NCBI RefSeq assembly: GCF_001556865.1
Contig: NZ_LSJY01000181.1
Span: 1 to 25,364, forward strand
Direction: 5' to 3'
Length of the DNA stretch: 25,364 nucleotides
DNA from: Sphingobium sp. CCH11-B1
GTDB taxonomy: Bacteria > Pseudomonadota > Alphaproteobacteria > Sphingomonadales > Sphingomonadaceae
Position numbers and translations under genes: made by a program. A model generated the notes under the pieces. That model was not told the origin of the DNA. It searched no databases and worked only from the letters and a program-made list of their open reading frames with translations. Shown here in pieces: positions 22,853-25,364 of the stretch; positions within the stretch are counted from its first letter, which is position 1, and each line of letters opens with the position of its first letter.

Positions 22853-23541
22853 CGCACAGCACCTCTCGCCAGGGCTGCGGACCCGCGGCTCTTGGGCCCA
22901 TATTCGGTGAGGACGAGGCGTGTGCCGGACTGCTCGACGATGACCGGCGCCACCGTCAGCCCGAGCCGTTGCTTGACCCGCTCCTCCAGGATGTAGATCG
23001 GCCGCCCGGTCTTCTCGCTGAGGTCGATCGCGTCGCCGTTCTGCGTGCCCAGCGCAGACAGCAGGATGAAATCGCTGGCGCGGGCGTTGCGGAGCGCCCA
23101 GCCGAGGTCGCGCGGATGCACGACGACGAGGCGCTGGGGTAGCTTCACATAGGTCAGCGGATTGAAGGTGAAGCCCTTGGGATAGAGCGTCTTGCCGTCG
23201 GGCAAGGTGATATCGAAATCGAGCGTGTAGAAAGGCACGACACTGCGAACCCGGTCGGCGCCGGCAATCCCGAGCGGCGCGGCCTTGAGCGCGCTCCACT
23301 TGTCACGCGGGCCGAACGCCTTGCTCATGTCACTGGGGAGTGTCGCCACCTTGGCCTCGATCTCGGCGAGCGCGTCAGGTTCCGCGATCGGCCATGTCCG
23401 CCCGATCGTGCTGCGCGACGGGGCGGAACCGCTGATCGGTCCCGCAGCGGCGCACGCAGCCGCGACGGCCAGCAGATTGCCCGTTGCGAACACCAGCAGG
23501 ATCGGGCCGCGCCGAACACGGCCGAGCAGACTATCGGCCAT
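22849..23541 (-). CDS. traW: TraW, F-type pilus assembly protein
   Basis: The 230-residue protein has a signal-like N-terminus (GPILLVFATGNLLAVAAACAAAG) and the TraW hallmarks: RTWPIAEPDALAEIEAK, RSVVPFYTLDFDITLPDGK, LYPKGFTFNPLTYVKLPQRL, and a C-terminal ERVKQRLGLTVAPVIVEQSG ending. TraW is periplasmic and acts with TrbC and TraU in pilus assembly; F TraW has 210 residues. Its start overlaps the preceding small membrane gene by 11 bases and its end overlaps traU by four, so these genes are coupled. Confidence 0.93.
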   Translation of the reverse strand: MADSLLGRVRRGPILLVFATGNLLAVAAACAAAGPISGSAPSRSTIGRTWPIAEPDALAEIEAKVATLPSDMSKAFGPRDKWSALKAAPLGIAGADRVRSVVPFYTLDFDITLPDGKTLYPKGFTFNPLTYVKLPQRLVVVHPRDLGWALRNARASDFILLSALGTQNGDAIDLSEKTGRPIYILEERVKQRLGLTVAPVIVEQSGTRLVLTEYGPKSRGSAALARGAVR

Positions 23542-23764
23542 GACGGTGCCTCCAATGCTGTTCGGGCGGTTCGGGGATGCCGATGAGCGCGGCGACGAAG
23601 GCCGAGAATGCCAGAGGCGTCAGGATCCAGATCAGCATGCCGGAGGCCCGGTCGAGCTCCGGTGACAACAGCAGGAGTGCGCTCTGGACCAGCATGAGCA
23701 GAAAACCGCTGACAGTGAGCCGGATCACCGATGGCGAAGGCGAGGAGGAGGTGAGGCCGTTCAT
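23531..23764 (-). CDS. Small two-helix membrane protein between traC and traW
   Basis: The 77-residue product begins MNGLTSSSPSPSVIRL and has two membrane helices (about residues 18-36 and 42-64) with a short His/Arg-rich tail. I do not recognise the family. In F, TrbI occupies the traC-traW gap but has one helix and a longer periplasmic part, so this is not a clear match. The ATG overlaps the preceding stop as ATGA and the end overlaps traW by 11 bases, so it is certainly translated in step with the operon if the neighbours are. Confidence 0.75.
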   Translation of the reverse strand: MNGLTSSSPSPSVIRLTVSGFLLMLVQSALLLLSPELDRASGMLIWILTPLAFSAFVAALIGIPEPPEQHWRHRHGR

Positions 23765-24087
23765 TTGCCTCTCCATCGGCGCAGACGGCTCATCAGCTTC
23801 GCAGTGCCCGCCGAGAGGCTGAGCAGCATGAGACCGGTGGCGAGACACGATGCCGCTATCAGTAGAGAAGCGCGCAGAACCATCATGGTCGGCTGCTTGA
23901 GCAGGAGCCCCGCGACAAGCACGAGCAGGCCCATCATCACCGTCTCGATCATCACGAGCCGGAAGCGCCACTGGAAGGATTCCGCTTCGAACCGCTCGGC
24001 AAGCCGTCGCTCGACGATCGATTCGATGGCTTCATTGTCGGACCAGTTGAGCGGCAACTGGTCGGGATGCGGTGTAAAGCGTGCCAT
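23761..24087 (-). CDS. Small membrane protein downstream of traC
   Basis: The 108-residue product has a polar N-terminal part of about 45 residues (DNEAIESIVERRLAERFEAESFQWR, likely helical or coiled) and two membrane helices (about 46-63 and 70-92), then a basic end. No family is recognised; a role equivalent to TrbI is possible by position only. The ATG at 24087 has GGGAG about ten bases upstream inside the traC end. A GTG at 24096 overlapping the traC stop as GTGA is an alternative. The stop overlaps the next small gene. Confidence 0.75.
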   Translation of the reverse strand: MARFTPHPDQLPLNWSDNEAIESIVERRLAERFEAESFQWRFRLVMIETVMMGLLVLVAGLLLKQPTMMVLRASLLIAASCLATGLMLLSLSAGTAKLMSRLRRWRGK

Positions 24088-24092
24088 GGCGA

Positions 24093-25364
24093 TCACGCTC
24101 CCAACAGGCCGGGCGCAACAGGCGCGCCGAGGATCTGCGAGGGCTCGACGCCGGCGAGACGGCAAATGGCTTCAAGTGGCGAAAGACCCTGACGCATCAG
24201 TGCCTCGAAAGCGGCTACTTCGTCGGGAGCGGAGGTGTTGATCCAGTAGCTGAACGGATCGACCACCAGCCGGGCAATGCCGAGACCCAGCGGGGAGTCG
24301 ATGAACACCTCGCTATAATTGGGCTTGGAATTCCGGACGGATTTCAGAAGGTCGAGGACGAAGCCCGAATAATCGAGGATCTTGTTGTCGACCGCCCTAT
24401 CATAGGTTGACCCCTGCAAGAGAAACCGGGTCGCGGCATTCTCCAGGATCACCTGGCCGGTGCCGCCGAACAGCGTCAGATCGTTCATCGACTGGAGAAC
24501 GATGCCGAACGAGCCGCGATATTTGCGCGCGCGGCGATAGCCCTGACCGAACGCCTCGGCGAGGCGGCTGAGATCCTGTCCGTCAGTGCGGGTCATGAAC
24601 TGCGCGGCCTCGTCGCACAGCACGAAACGAGGGCGATCGCGCGCGGAGAGATAGAGCTCCTGTGTAACCGCGTTCACCACCACCATGACGATGACGTTGA
24701 ACAGGTCCGGCATGGACTTCAGGCGCTCAAGTTCGAGCACCACGAATTCGTCGTGACGGATGTCGAGCGTCGAGGGACCGTTGAAATAATGACCATAGGC
24801 GCCGCCGGACCCGAAGTCCCTCAGGTTGAACGCGAGTTCTCGCGCGACGGGAACGAGATGGTCGACGCTGTCTAGCGCGGTCCCGACCAGCTCGGGATAG
24901 GTGCCCAGCCAATCCCGTACCGCATCAATCCCGTGATCGGCGCGCCCGGTATCGATCGTCCACTGCACGGCAGATTTCAGGAGGTTCCATTCGGAGGTCG
25001 TGACGCCCTTGCGGGTGGACGCATTGGCCATCTCGGCCACGATCGCCACGGCCATGGTGATGGCCGACTGCTTGTCGTCGCCGTCGAGCGCCAGCCCCAT
25101 GTCGAAGGGATTGAGCACCAGATGCTCTTCGCCGATGTCGATGTAACGGCCTGAGCAGAGCGTACAGAGCTTCCGGTAGCTGCCACCAATATCGATGATG
25201 CGGATCAGCGCGCCGGAGGCATAATATTGCTGGCAGAGATTGTTGAGGAGGAAGCTCTTGCCCGCGCCGCTCTCGGCCGACACGATGAAATTGTAGTTGT
25301 TGATACGTGGGTCGAAGAGATCGAGGGTGATGAGCTGACCCTTACGGCCCGTGTAGAGCAGCGC
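24093..25364 (-). CDS. traC: TraC, conjugative transfer ATPase (5' end outside the window)
   Basis: Only the last 423 residues are visible; the gene runs off the right edge. They form the ATPase domain of the TraC/VirB4 family: Walker A in AESGAGKSFLLNN, then IIDIGGSYRKLCTLCSGRYIDI and NPFDMG, Walker B in FVLCDEAAQFM, and the later GYRRARKYRGSFGIVLQSMNDL and NAATRFLLQGS motifs. TraC is a cytoplasmic or membrane-associated ATPase that drives pilus assembly in F-type systems. The end contains SYWINTSAPDEVAAFEAL, also typical of this family. It is the most upstream gene seen here, so the operon promoter lies outside the window. Confidence 0.95.
   Translation of the reverse strand, partial: ALLYTGRKGQLITLDLFDPRINNYNFIVSAESGAGKSFLLNNLCQQYYASGALIRIIDIGGSYRKLCTLCSGRYIDIGEEHLVLNPFDMGLALDGDDKQSAITMAVAIVAEMANASTRKGVTTSEWNLLKSAVQWTIDTGRADHGIDAVRDWLGTYPELVGTALDSVDHLVPVARELAFNLRDFGSGGAYGHYFNGPSTLDIRHDEFVVLELERLKSMPDLFNVIVMVVVNAVTQELYLSARDRPRFVLCDEAAQFMTRTDGQDLSRLAEAFGQGYRRARKYRGSFGIVLQSMNDLTLFGGTGQVILENAATRFLLQGSTYDRAVDNKILDYSGFVLDLLKSVRNSKPNYSEVFIDSPLGLGIARLVVDPFSYWINTSAPDEVAAFEALMRQGLSPLEAICRLAGVEPSQILGAPVAPGLLGA

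Overview
The window reads as part of a conjugative plasmid or integrative conjugative element of an alphaproteobacterium, most likely a sphingomonad. This is inferred from the protein flavour (a mini-AraC regulator, a FecI-type sigma factor, the sequence style of the Tra proteins), not from a marker gene. No rRNA, tRNA, replication gene, relaxase, integrase, transposase or CRISPR array is visible. Positions ~1-5,000 look less GC-rich and less densely coded than the right part, so two sequence backgrounds may meet here.

Left part (1-6,414): two tiny overlapping membrane/small-protein genes and a divergent LysR regulator; a flavin reductase-like gene and an aspartyl/asparaginyl beta-hydroxylase on the minus strand; a ~680-base stretch without a convincing gene but with an 11-G run; an OmpW-like outer-membrane protein; a long AT-rich divergent intergenic region; a FecI-type sigma factor without a visible FecR or TonB receptor; and a small AraC-type regulator. 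Middle part (6,451-8,920): a cluster of toxin-antitoxin-like genes on the minus strand. It holds a short unknown protein, a nucleotidyltransferase-HEPN fusion, the C-terminal half of a dead VapC, and an intact vapBC pair.

Right part (9,057-25,364): an F-type conjugative type IV secretion operon on the minus strand, read from the right edge as traC (cut by the window end), two small two-helix membrane proteins, traW, traU, traN split into two consecutive genes, trbC, an S26 signal peptidase of the RP4-TraF/TrhP kind, traF, trbB-like, traH and traG. Most junctions from traC to the peptidase overlap by 4 to 29 bases, which indicates one tightly coupled operon. These proteins build the outer-membrane-connected assembly and pilus retraction apparatus (TraW, TrbC, TraU, TraF, TrbB, TraH), mating-pair stabilisation (TraN, TraG) and the ATPase (TraC).

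Two features break the operon pattern. A DUF1778/GNAT toxin-antitoxin module (tacA-tacT type) sits on the opposite strand between the peptidase gene and traF, and appears to have displaced the normal start of traF. A plus-strand gene for a small two-helix membrane protein meets traG tail to tail with overlapping stop codons, in the place where entry-exclusion genes are often found. The most interesting observations are the split TraN, the toxin-antitoxin insert lying antisense in the tra operon, the candidate exclusion protein, the peptidase that hints at a processed or cyclic pilin, and the small coupled genes at the left edge.
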